This document shows positions 12,608 through 31,644 of a stretch of 64,000 nt of DNA, in pieces. This DNA is from Pteria penguin. Its lineage: Eukaryota; Mollusca; Bivalvia; Pterioida; Pteriidae. A model generated the notes under the pieces. It did not search any database. It was not told the DNA's origin and saw nothing but the letters and a program-made list of their open reading frames with translations. The stretch is taken from the NCBI GenBank assembly GCA_035048485.1, contig CM068585.1, forward strand, positions 16,845,501 through 16,909,500. Direction: 5' to 3'. Position numbers and translations under genes: made by a program. Every line of letters starts with the position of its first letter. The first letter of the stretch is position 1.

Positions 12608-14222
12608 TAGGGGACGACCATTTGATTCTGAGAGGTGGGGGACCCTGATACTTTTTGGAAATAAATATTCTGATCCTGAAAATACTGGAAATAAAAAATT
12701 TGGCTTTGACAGAGATGAAAATAAATATCATGACTGCTATCATGTACAAATACTAGATTATACAAATATAAAGCTGAATGTTCCACAGAAAACGTGCATT
12801 TTTTCCAGATTGCTACCTATATTGTAATGCGTAGTAGTTTAACTGTATAACTCACATTTCAGCGGAATTTATAGCATTGGACAAATCGTGCTATTCAATA
12901 TATTTGACAAAACTTAATAAAATTGTTGCTTTGTAAAATATATATTTGCATGCCCATTTTGAAGGACAGACAGGGGACAAGGGCTCTACCATCTGCTTTC
13001 TGAGAGACTTTCTCTTCAGATTCGTGTTCCGAATAGTGTGTGTCATTCACACCCCTTGCTGCCAATTTCTAATCCCTTCCCTCGACTTCCTCTCTTGTCA
13101 ACCCCATTCCTCTCATTTATATGCTAGCCACACCGATATGTTAACGTTAAAACGAGTGGCCCAAAGGGCTTTTAAATGAATTTGTCTGATCTCTCACCTC
13201 ACCTGAGCATATATGCAGTCGTAGACCGAGACAGGCCAAAACCCTGTTTTATCGTTGGTTGGTTTTTGAAACCCATCAGCAATGAAACAGGTTTTTGATC
13301 TGTCTCGGTCTAGCAAAATCGGTGTTTAAATTAAGTCATGTGCATTTCAAATTTTATGGTGGCCATATTATTTGTTGAAAGTGTTTCATTCCTCTTTAAG
13401 TTTCATTCAAATCAGTGCAACAGGACATTCGTCAAATGATATTAACACATTTTTTCAAATCATCATTAACATAACTATAAAATGAAAACAAAAGGAAAAT
13501 CAACAAAAACGTGTATCTTCACTTAACATACAAGATAACAAAAGCGAAAAGAGTCCTAAGTGGGCCTATACTTTTCACCTGAGACATAGAAAACATTTAT
13601 TGTACAATGATGTTGAACAATGCTTGTAGATGGCCACAAGTCTTTAGTTCCTTTAAAACTTTTAAAACGTGTAAACAGGAACATCTATGCTTAATATCTA
13701 CCAAGTTTTCTCAAATTCAATCTAGAAAATAGTGAAGACAAAGTTAAAAATGTGAAAAATCAATGTATCAGAAATATAATGAAATGCATTAAAATGACCT
13801 AGTTCAAAGTAACTCAAAAACGAATAAAATATTATATATCATTCGCATAGGAAGCCAAAAGATCAATATTTCCTCACACATCCTTCTATAGTGATAAATG
13901 GAATCCCCCCTCCCCTTGAATACGAGAGACTTAGAGAGACTTATACACTTCACTATAGAAACCAGTAGTATAAAGACCTATGTAATTAAAGTAATGTTTG
14001 TGTATTATTTGTTGAGTTTACTTTATATAAGCATGTGCTTTGTAAATGGCATATATTACAATGCAATTCAATTTTATCAAGTATTTATTACGGAAAATAA
14101 AAAAAAATCTGTTTCAGGATATCAAAGAAATAAATATTCTATCCTTCAAAAATGTGAAAATAAATAAGCTGACGCGACCAAATTTGCCAGCTACCCTCAG
14201 AATCAAATGGTCGTCCCCTTAT
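12608..14222. repeat. Inverted termini of a dispersed repeat
   Basis: At 12608-12632 the sequence reads ggggacgaccatttgattct; its reverse complement appears at 14190-14222. A related sequence (gagcaaccatttgattttta) starts another repeat at about 45345. The pair may bound one 1.6-kb element or be two insertions in opposite orientation. Confidence 0.5.
13222..13312. repeat. Short hairpin element
   Basis: Arms 13222-13250 and 13284-13312 are inverted copies with few mismatches, starting tagaccgagacagg, around a 33-base loop. No coding content. It resembles a small foldback or MITE remnant. Confidence 0.7.
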
Positions 14223-14672
14223 TAACAAATTTTCATGTTCCACTTGTTTTTAATGTATAAACATTGATTGTACTCTCTTAGACCCTTTAACGATCTCTAA
14301 CCTAACAAACACTATCTACCAAGCCTCTATGGGAGCTCCAAATAATTTTTTACCGAGTCATTTCCGAACTTTTTATTATGAATATTAAACTGAGAGCTTG
14401 ATTTAATTATTCAGTATAGAAGATAAGGAAATGAGACCAGTATTGACTTTACTGAAATATGTAAAGGGGCGTTTCTGACATGTTCCAACGGGCAAATATT
14501 TTGTTAAAAAATGTGTTAACGAACGCTCTCTGTAATGTAGTCATAGAAGATCTCTGAATTCTCATCAGGTTTCTCTTATCTGTCTTCATATCAATGCAAT
14601 CCTTATAGTACACAGAAAGGAATGGGCTTATCTGCCGTCGCACAGGAGATACATATATATGCACGACGTACA

Positions 14673-14736
14673 ATGGCGATTATACATACTGCGGGAATCT
14701 TATTACTATATGCAATCTGTGTGCAATGCCAGCCAG
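14673..14736 (+). CDS. Lectin A exon 1 (signal peptide)
   Basis: Encodes the start Met and a hydrophobic leader with core ILLLYAICV. It ends in phase 1 at donor gtaact. The TATA-like tatatat about 20 bases upstream (14653) is too close to judge as a promoter. Confidence 0.85.
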
Positions 14737-17175
14737 GTAACTGACATGATAGTATATTAACCATTATATAATATGTATATTTATTTCTGATCCCTCCTTT
14801 AATTACACGTAACGTTATTAGTATAATACTATCAATGTGATTCATTCAAATCAGGGGTCTCGATGACCGTGTAAGATAACCTCTGGCGTGTCTAGAATCC
14901 AGATCTGGATGGGCATGACTGCCATTATCATGTCTAGAATCCAGATCTCGAGGGGCACGCCTGTCATTATCCTGTCTAGAATTCAGATCTGTGTGAGCAA
15001 CCCTGTAATTATCCTGTTTAGAATCCAGATCTGGAGAGGCATGCTTGTACTTATCGTGTCTAGAATCCAGACCTGGAAGGACATAGCTGTTATTATCCTG
15101 TCTAGAATCCAGATCTAGATGGGCATGGCCGTCATTATCCTGTCTAGAATCCAGATCTAGATGGGCATGCCCATCATTATCCTGTCTAGAATCCAGATCT
15201 GGATGGACATGCCCGTCATTATCTTGTCTAGAATCCAGATTTGGACGGGAATGCCTGTCATTATCTTGTCTAGAATCCAGATCTGGATGGGCATGCCTAT
15301 TATTATTGTGTCTATAATCCAGATCTGGATGGGCATGACTACCATTATATAACCAGGTTTCCTTATGGTAAGTCCTGATATCCATGATACATTTGTCCTC
15401 GACACAAAATACCCTTTTAAGGCTAAAATGACATATTGTGATAGCGATTCGTGGACGTACAACCATTAGCTTTCCATATTTTAAACTTCTTCTCCAGAAT
15501 CACTATGGGGAATGTGAGCAAACTTAGTATTGATGAAGTACTCCAAGTCCCCTACAAGTGTGATTTCAGCCAGATCTCTCAAAGGGTAGATCTAGGGCGC
15601 GGCGACATATTGCCCTGAAGGTATCCTTATTGGATACACTTCATCATCAGACTGGATGCATAGATACGACAAAGCGAATGTATCAGAGTGATCAAGGAGG
15701 GTGTCTTATTACGAAGTGTTCTTGTTTTTGGTCTCTTTTTGAAAATTTTACAGTTTTTATGTCTTTTTGGACTGTCATTTATGCCTATTTTTATGCAATT
15801 TATTAGATTTTCTCCTTGTAAGTTGCTTATGTGTATTTTAACTGGTTTTATTAAAAATGTACATGTATTTGGATAAAAATGGAATACAATCATTTTAGGA
15901 CATTTTGCCACCTGATTAAAGTCATATTTTTATTCCGCTTTTCTAATTTCCCATCTCCCATTTTATCGATAAGCGGAATAAACATTTGGTTTCAATCGAA
16001 TTGGGACATTTGGCATCTAACTATAAAAAAAGGAGGGGAAAGTACAAATAGTATGTAATGATAAGCACTGTAGCCCTTTTTACAAAAAACTTACGACTAA
16101 TATTTCTTTTACGAAGAAACTTGCAAACTCGTTCCGTTTCACACAAAAAAAAAAACCCCTTACGAACTTCGTAAGTCAAACATTGTTCGTAAAATACCAT
16201 TGATACCAAGTAAGTTTAAAATATTGTCTAAGATGAAAGTTACAGTAAACAAAAATGACTGCATTTTATATTTTGTTCCATGAAGATTGAAGATTAAGAC
16301 GAGGACGCGTTCGTGAACAGGACTTAAGTATTCACTTACGAAGTTCGTAAGTTACAAAACTTCAAAAGTGTTGATGTTTTGGTTCCAGTATGAAATCAGA
16401 TTGTAACAGTTGATACTCTTTTGGCCATATTTTATGACTTGGTCATTTCATCACATTTTAGTTATAATCACATTTTCTACTTCATTTTCTTCATTTATAT
16501 AATACTTAATTTTTTATGGGGAAGAAACCAAAGACATTAGCCCAAACCAAAGCAAAACACTTCCATTTTATATATACATCACGCCACTATACATGTTTGT
16601 GTAGAGAAACAATAAAGCAATTATTATGCTAACTTTTATAGAAAATGTCGCTTTCTAGGATTATTTGAAAGTGACACGTCAAAATTTAGTTTTCTTGATT
16701 TTTTATGATTTTACCCTTCTAAACTATGCGGGTAGTTCCCGCATGCTGAAGAAAACAGTTCAAACCTTGCTAGAAATAATGGTGTTTCAATTTCATTTAA
16801 CATCAAAACATCTTTTTAAAAAGTGTTTTACAGTAAGTTACTCAATATATATTAAATTATTAAATAAGTAAAAAAAAAAGCGATATATATATACATATTT
16901 ATATATATATATATATAAAGCACAGGTAAGCGATAACGATACTAAAACAATTAAAAAATTGCCATATTTTCGAAGCAATCTGCTTCTTCGAAGAAGGAGA
17001 AGCAGATTGCTTCGAAAATTTGGCAATTTTTTAATTGTTTTCGTATCGTTATCGCTTACCTGTGCTTTTATATTGACCCCTTTTTCTCGAGCGATTTGCA
17101 TTAACCTTCATTGAGGTTGATCCGATACTTATGAATAGGTAATGTTGTTACAATTTCCTATTTATGCTTTTATAT

Positions 17176-17269
<94 letters not shown>

Positions 17270-20200
17270 CTAAAGGAGGAGCGGATAATTAGTGTTAAAA
17301 AGCTTATTGTGTCTAAAGTGAAAATGAAGTACAGATACATGTATCTAACTATGAATAAATCATGATGTGATACAGATGATTATGAATTCCTTTAAGAAAT
17401 GACTGTAAAAGCATTATGTCTATCGATGTATAGACACTAACCGATGCACAAACTATACAATCCGAATATTAGAAACTTATAAATCAAAGTTTCACGCATC
17501 AGTTTTACGTTAGCCAATCTGAATTGCGATCTGATAGATGGGTGTATAATCTAAGAAGTATTTAATCTAAGTCGTATTTGAATAATAATACATATTTGTG
17601 GTTCATAGTGACCAAAGCCAATGCAATTAATCCTGGTGAGGCTTAAACAACGAACATATCAAGTTATTTTCGCTATAATTGATACCTGCATATATAGTAA
17701 TAATAAATATCTAAATTTCCTTTTTAAATTATTGAATATAATCAAAATACAGCTACAGTATTGGTTGAATGTGTAGTTTTGTATCTTACAGCCATGCAGA
17801 ATCACTGAAATGATGGTAACAATAATTTTCGTTTTGTTACGTAACAATTCTCCAAATCTTATAAAAGATAAGTTCGGAATACAGATTCGTTAACACTCCT
17901 CCCATCTTCACTTCTGAAAAAGCTTTTTTTATATGCTATTTTTTATTTTACCCAGCATTCCCTTCGTTTGGATGCCCACATGGATATGTAGCATACAGTT
18001 TTTCTTGTTACAAAGCTTTCCGAACCACAGCGACTTGGATCCAAGCTAAGGTAAAAAAAAATGAATAAATAAAAATATAAATAGATAAAATAAAATCTGA
18101 AAATTTAAGTCAGCATTTGTGATATGATAACAATATCCAAATAAATCAGTAACTGATATGCCGACCAATTTTGTTTAAAATGGAATTTTCTTTATCAAAT
18201 GATCTTGTAAGCAATATTAAGTTCAAAATATATTAACACTGATTTTCTTTCTTATAATGATCTCACTGCGCCTCTCTGGCGACAACGGAAAATACCGATA
18301 TAATACTCCATATGAAATAGAAATTTTAAAAGAATATAAATATAAAAACAATAATAAAAGCAGAAAAAATATCAATAAATTTTTATCCAGAATTTTTAAG
18401 CACAGAAACAGAGATCCGGATTAAGACAAAAGCAAAATGATATGAGGAAATGTCAATAAAAATTGGACAAGACAGTTGGGAAACAGCGTTTACAACTCTG
18501 CTTATCATTAAAGTAAATACACTGTCAGGATTAAGCTCATTTCAATTTCAGTCATCACAAAGAATACATAATATAAACTTTAAACGATATAAATTTCAAA
18601 TTCTTGACACTGAACTCTTGAACTTTTGCCGTGAAAAAAAAAAGAAAGGAGACAATATATGTTTTACTGTTTATGCAGTGAAATATCACTATGTCATGAA
18701 TTAATTTATGGCATAGGTGACGTCATAACGTGGAAAAGAATTGTGTCAAGCCAGTATTTGATGAAATAAATACCTTTAGACTGGGTGTAAACATGTGATA
18801 AAAAGAATCTGGAATGAATTTTCATTTCATACGGTAGTTATGAAACGAGTTGTTTGTTTTATATTCCCGAGCCTTGGCGAAAATGTATAAAATGAAAATA
18901 CATTTCAGATCGCATATAAATAGCTGATGTTTAATATCGGGCTCATTGTATTAACTTCATATAATACAAAATGTTTTATGAGTCATGTAAGTTACATACA
19001 CGTACGGATTATGACTGTATTCTCTGTTCAGTATTGTATGTGTCGTTTACTCATGCACATTTATATGTAAATGCACATGAGTACACGACAAGATCACAGA
19101 TAAAACCATAAATAAATAATAATGAATTAATGAATAAATAAAAAATAGAATAAGTTAATAAATCAATAAAATTAATGAAATAAAAAAAAAAAAATCCGAA
19201 AGTTTTGTATATGATATACTAGATATATAGGAATATCTCCAGAGGTGATCACCCCTCGGGAATATGAAGTATATGTGACTCATACAATATTTCTATTGTT
19301 ATAAAAGTATTTCATTCATTTTACAATATCAAGTATGACGTTTGTTACATAAAGAACTCTGGTTGTTTGGTCGGACTTGGTGGACTTTCTTTGTTATTAT
19401 ACCTGACTGTATATAAGATGCATGATGAATAACTATTTATGGCTCTTCACTTTAATATATTTTATCAATGATGATCTATAAAGTTTGGTTTGCTGCTTTT
19501 GTAGAGTTACTGTGAAGCATTTTCATCGACACTGGTAATCATCGAGAGTCAGGCAGAAGAACAATTCATCGTGCAGTATTTAAATTCGACAAAAGGTATA
19601 GATTTACATATACATGTAAGTCAGCATAACTTAGATGATTGAGCGTAAATCCAATTTGATTCTGATATATGGTACTTAAGTAAGTCAGACATCATGTTTT
19701 TAGAATATTTTCACTCTTAGTTCAAGTTTTTGACCTCCAAAATCAATATGCATTCTTCTCTTTATATAAATGAGTATATAAACAAATTTGGTTTCAATCT
19801 GACGGAAGGTTTTTAAGTAATGATATGGAAATTATTATGTGATGCAACAATGGACGGACAGACAGAGAGACAGCCAGATAATCAGGAAACCCCTGGTCCC
19901 CTTTAGAGAACCGGTAGAAATATTTCATACAATACTGTTTGGTAAAACCGTGTTAACACTCGTGCACAACGCAGTTCGAAGCTTTGATCAAACATCTCAG
20001 AATCTTGCTGTAGCTGGTAATTGTCATATTATCGAGTTGCTCGTTTCTTTATGGCATTATTGTAGATTAACACGTTCATGTATAAGATTGTATCACTCGA
20101 TAAGTGTCGGTGTGTGTCACGCAGAACAAGGCAATAGTGTCCTTGGTGGTACATAACAATACTAAAGTGAAAGTGACGAACATGTGAGAGGTCGGTATGG

Positions 20201-21822
20201 TTAAGGTATAGGTATATATGCTGGTCAGTCTAGGTCTGTACGTTGGTTATCATGTTGACATGAGTCTATAAACTGGTCAATTTGGGCCACATGCTGATCG
20301 CATGGTCAATCTATGTACGTATACTGGTCAGATGATCAATCTATCTGGGTCTGTATGCTTGTCGCCTGGTTAACCTCGATATGTACATGTATACTAGTCA
20401 ATCTGGGTCTGTATGCTGGTCCCTGGGTCTAGGTCATTGCTGGTCAGCTGGACAACCTGGATTTGTATGCTTGGGACAGCTGGTCAATTTGATTCTGTAT
20501 GTTGATCAATGCAAGTTTATATGTGGTTATCATGGCCATTCTGGGCCTGTGTGCTGACGACCTGATCAATCCTGTATTAAATTCGACGACGGAAGCCTCC
20601 CTGAGAAAACTGTAGCAGTTATGAAATGTGGGCAGTGATTTGTGGGGCAGTTTTATAATTAATGAGCAGTTAAAAAATTCGATACCCTAGTCTATGCCTG
20701 AATGCTGATATGTAAATACTGATAACTGATTGAATTGTTACTACCATACGACGATTTTATTTGTAAATCTGCCCATTCATTTGTTCATTCCATAAAGATT
20801 TTATCATGAGAATCATAATATTTAGTTTTTACAATTATTAAGAACATGTACATGTGTATTAAGAAGGAAAACCAATCTAATTTGATTTACTTACTCTGTT
20901 TTTTGTGAGTTACGGGAGATATTTTTAATCAGGTCTGACTTGTACTTGATATTTACAGTGAGTTATATGTTTACATCCCGGTATATTTGTTTATTCCAGC
21001 CGACTACCCAACGCAAGATTTTTGGATTGACGGATCAGATCTTTTAGTAGAAGGCGACTGGATGTGGGCCCGAACCAATACTCTGGTAAAATATACCAAC
21101 TGGGATGTTGCTAGTGGTAACCCTAGCAACAACCATGGAAACGAAAACTGTATGGAAATCGAAATGTCCAAGAACGGACTGTGGAATGATGACGTATGCC
21201 AGAGGATGCAGTCTTTTATATGTGAACGATTGGCGTAAGTATTACCCGATAGGCGTATTGATCAAATGATCAAGGTGACAAAGAAAATCCAGATCTGTGA
21301 CAAAAGGATGCAAAATAATCCTTTCCAGAGGGTAAAAACTTGCAAATAATACATATAGGATCTGAAATTAATTTTTATTTCATACGATATCTATGAAACG
21401 ATTTGTTTGTTTTATATCCCCGAGTCTTGGCAAGGAAAGTACACTTTTGACTAAACAAAAAGCAGTGTTTTCATTAATACCGTATGAAATGAAAATTCAT
21501 TTCAGGTTCTTTTAATCACAAAGTCATGTTTACACCCAGCATAAAGGTGTTTATTTCATCAAACTCCGGCTTTGATAAAATTCTTTTCCACGTTATGACG
21601 CCAACTATGCCATGAATTATAATTGCAGTAAATTAATAATTTATGACATAGCAATATTTCACTGCATAAACAGCAAAACATGTCACAAAATATGGTACGT
21701 TGAGAAACTATTAAACAATAGTGGTCCAGTAAAGATTCAGTTTTCATAGTGTATTTACTACGATTCAGTTTTCATAGTGTATTTACTACAAATGTTTCAT
21801 TCCTTTCAGATCCGAGTTCTAA
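14673..21822 (+). CDS. Secreted C-type lectin-like protein (gene A)
   Basis: Exons 14673-14736, 17956-18050, 19505-19595 and 21000-21238 join with GT/AG borders and phases 1-0-1 to give 162 residues. The start ATG has A at -3 and G at +4. Residues 1-20 form a hydrophobic signal peptide. The rest is one long-form C-type lectin domain with six cysteines, pairing by family rule as C28-C39, C56-C158 and C134-C150. The WIDGSD and EGDWMW landmarks are present. The calcium-site residues read N124-P125-S126, E132 and N146-D147, so the EPN/QPD sugar-specificity triplet is replaced by NPS. Exon 4 reads into TAA, but a perfect donor GTAAGT (21235) overlaps that stop. A good acceptor at 21809 would add a fifth exon and end the protein Ser-Glu-Phe at 21822. 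AATAAA signals follow at 21852 and 21885. Likely an extracellular sugar-binding protein; the ligand is unknown. Confidence 0.9.
14883..15352. repeat. Minisatellite, 42-bp unit, about 11 copies
   Basis: The unit contains tctagaatccagatctggat, then gggcatgcc and tgtcattatcctg. Almost every copy keeps three hexamer palindromes: TCTAGA, AGATCT and (less often) GCATGC. As 42 is divisible by three, the minus strand stays open for 206 codons with a 14-residue period rich in Asp, His and Arg (DLDSRQDND), and one + frame is also open. It lies inside the lectin A intron. No start context or flanking domain supports a protein. Confidence 0.93.
16159..16351. repeat. Pair of related 17-bp palindromes
   Basis: CTTACGAACTTCGTAAG (16159-16175) and its reverse complement CTTACGAAGTTCGTAAG (16335-16351) bracket about 160 bases. 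This may be the ends of a small inverted-repeat element. Confidence 0.55.
16917..17068. repeat. Near-perfect hairpin, 71-bp arms, 10-base loop
   Basis: Arms 16917-16987 and 16998-17068 are reverse complements with only two mismatches. They begin aaagcacaggtaagcgataa and meet at tcgaagaagg. It lies between (TA)-rich tracts, a common landing site for MITEs. No open frame of interest. Confidence 0.93.
17183..17268. repeat. (TA)n microsatellite
   Basis: An uninterrupted AT dinucleotide run in lectin A intron 1. Confidence 0.97.
17956..18050 (+). CDS. Lectin A exon 2 (start of CTLD)
   Basis: Acceptor acccag, donor gtaaaa, phase 1 in and 0 out. Encodes the N-terminal beta hairpin with the CPHGY and SCYKAF landmarks and the TWIQAK helix start. 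Confidence 0.9.
18051..19504. other. Lectin A intron 2
   Basis: Contains a dispersed repeat at 18648-18911 whose inverted copy lies after exon 4 (21365-21692). The rest is A+T-rich without signal. Confidence 0.6.
18648..18911 (+). repeat. Dispersed repeat, inverted partner at 21365-21692
   Basis: Carries actgtttatgcagtgaaata, then cataacgtggaaaagaattg. It ends in a small inverted-repeat unit with ends like tgaattttcatttcatacgg. The copy at 21365-21692 matches in reverse orientation with modest divergence. Confidence 0.75.
19505..19595 (+). CDS. Lectin A exon 3 (CTLD helix 2)
   Basis: Acceptor tttgtag, donor gtatag, phase 0 in and 1 out. Encodes SYCEAFSSTLVIIES and following, the region around the conserved first core cysteine (C56) and second helix. 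Confidence 0.9.
19596..20999. other. Lectin A intron 3 with degenerate tandem repeat
   Basis: At about 20195-20590 a loose 25-45-bp repeat recurs around tggtcaatctgggtctgtat and atgctggtc. The 105-codon frame at 19839-20156 resembles no protein. Confidence 0.6.
21000..21238 (+). CDS. Lectin A exon 4 (long loop and Ca site of CTLD)
   Basis: Acceptor ttccag, phase 1 in. Encodes WIDGSD, EGDWMW, GNPSNN, GNENC and LWNDDVC, followed by FICERLA and TAA. The donor GTAAGT at 21235 overlaps the last codon and stop, so the exon may instead end at 21234 and continue at 21810. Confidence 0.92.
21365..21692 (-). repeat. Dispersed repeat, inverted partner of 18648-18911
   Basis: Reads in reverse relative to the intron 2 copy, including the small inverted-repeat unit at 21365-21506 (ends tgaaattaatttttatttca and its inverse). 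A 28-bp direct duplication (gattcagttttcatagtgta) follows at about 21735-21790. Confidence 0.75.
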
Positions 21823-21899
21823 AGAACACAAAATCACAAAGAATATCTGAGAATAAAGTGATTGGTTTATACTCTTAATGGCACAATAAAGCATTATTA

Positions 21900-23662
21900 G
21901 TGCATTTTCTGTTGCTTGTCTTCCTGAACATTTATCCAATAACTTCCGCATTCGGGATAGTTGATCTACAATGTAAATGGAGATGTGGTTAATGTAAATC
22001 TATGATACAATCTATAACACATTTGATGACAGCATGATGTTATATGCTCATCACATTCTTTTGGTATAAATGATCAGGTACTAATGCATCACTGAAACAT
22101 GTAATAAAGTGATCAGTGATGATGCAACATCCTCCATTACACCTTCCCTAAAATCAACAACAAGAAAAACAAAGGCTTTTACATAAGAAATCTTAACAAA
22201 AACAACGCCTAACGTTGCATAATACGCCCGTCGTTTAATTTGAAGAGGGGTTAAGTGCATATATGGAGAAGTTTCCGTCCCCGCTCATCTATGGCTTCCA
22301 AATTTCCTCCCTAATTTTCCACTGGATTTCATTAATGAGGCAAAATCTTGTAAAATAATGTTAATCATGAAATTAAACCTTACTTCAAGGCCAGGGCACA
22401 CCTTTGAGACCTGGGAAACAATTCTATGAAATATTATTCAAACCAATGCAGGTAATAGAAAGTTAAGACGCGGACAAGGATTTATCATACATGGTACAGC
22501 GACCTTCACCTTGCAGATTTGACCTTGGTTCAAGGTCATGACACATCCTCGCGTTCTTGGCAACAATCATGTACAATCCCGCAGGCAATAAAAAGTTATG
22601 GTTCGGAAAAGAATTAACTAAATTACATAAGCAGTGACCTTAAGCTTGATTTTTCAGATATCGTTTTTGGTTCAAGGTCATGACACATCCTATGGATTTG
22701 GACAACAATTCTGTGAAATATCATTTAAATCCATGCAAGGGGTAGAAGTTATGGCCCGGTCAAGGAAATACCCATCATAAGTATTGTGATCTTGACGTTG
22801 ACCCAACTTTGGGTCCTGGCCGAAAATTCTGTAAAATATCATTCATATCCATGCAAAGAGTAAAAAGTTATAGCCTGGACAAAGATTTACCCATCATTGC
22901 ATTGTTACCTTGACCTTGCATATATCACATTGGTGCTAGGTCATGGCATATACATGTTATTTCGTCCTAGGCAACAATTCTGTGAAATATTTTTCAAATT
23001 CACGCAAGGGGTAGAAATTTATGGCCTGGATTTATGACCTTGACCTTGCAGATCTGAGCTTGGTTCAAGATCATGACATACCCTTGGGTTCTGGGCAACA
23101 ATTCTATGAAATATTATGTAAATTCATGCAAGGGTAAAAAGTTACGGCTCGGGCAAACTATAGCAGAAGGACGCCGGACGGACGTTACCATAACATAATA
23201 CACCCCAACTGTAGACAGGCGTATAAAAATTAAATGAAGAAAATCAACAAGCAAAAATGAAAGAAATGAAAGGAAGGTATTTTGTAAGTTAAGGGATAAA
23301 CCATCAAGTAACAACTTCTACTGATTAGTCACGCACTAATGGTATATGAATACACATCGTCAAGCTATAAGTGACATATTCTGCTGACTAGCCACGCCCT
23401 AATAGTATATATATATGTACACAATCAAACTACAAGTGACATTTCCCACTGACTAGCCACGCCCTAATGGTATGTAAATATACACCATCAAACTACAAGT
23501 GGCATCTTCTGCTGGCTAGCCACATCCCATATTGTATATGAATATAAATTCAAAATTGTATGCAATAAAACTGCGCTTCATTTTCAATTACGAAGTTAAC
23601 TGAAGAATAAATAAGCAAAATAAATAAACACATAGATATATAGATAGATAAATAACTGATGC
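21900..23662. other. Region between the convergent lectin genes; degenerate tandem repeats
   Basis: At 22380-23170 a repeat of roughly 125-145 bp recurs about five times, marked by gaccttgcagat, ggttcaaggtcatgacacat and caacaattctgtgaaatat. At 23300-23550 a 62-64-bp repeat recurs about four times (ctgactagccacgccctaat). No coding signal was found. Confidence 0.7.

Positions 23663-31644
<7,982 letters not shown>

Larger units (their letters stand above)
10818..14672. other. Upstream region of the first lectin gene; repeats only
   Basis: No exon was recognised. Contents are short inverted-repeat elements (see 12608-14222 and 13222-13312) and fragments of a bivalve-type repeat ending in gggcctatacttttcacctg near 13560. 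Confidence 0.45.
14737..17955. other. Lectin A intron 1
   Basis: A 3.2-kb intron containing the 42-bp minisatellite, a pair of related palindromes, a long perfect-looking hairpin and a long (TA)n run, annotated separately. No extra exon is recognised. Confidence 0.7.

Noticed and set aside
14846..15466. 206-codon antisense frame with a 14-residue repeat
   Set aside because: Product of the 42-bp minisatellite inside a lectin intron; the opposite strand is also open, as expected for a period divisible by three.
19839..20156. 105-codon frame in lectin A intron 3
   Set aside because: No similarity to CTLDs and not joinable in phase with the lectin exons.
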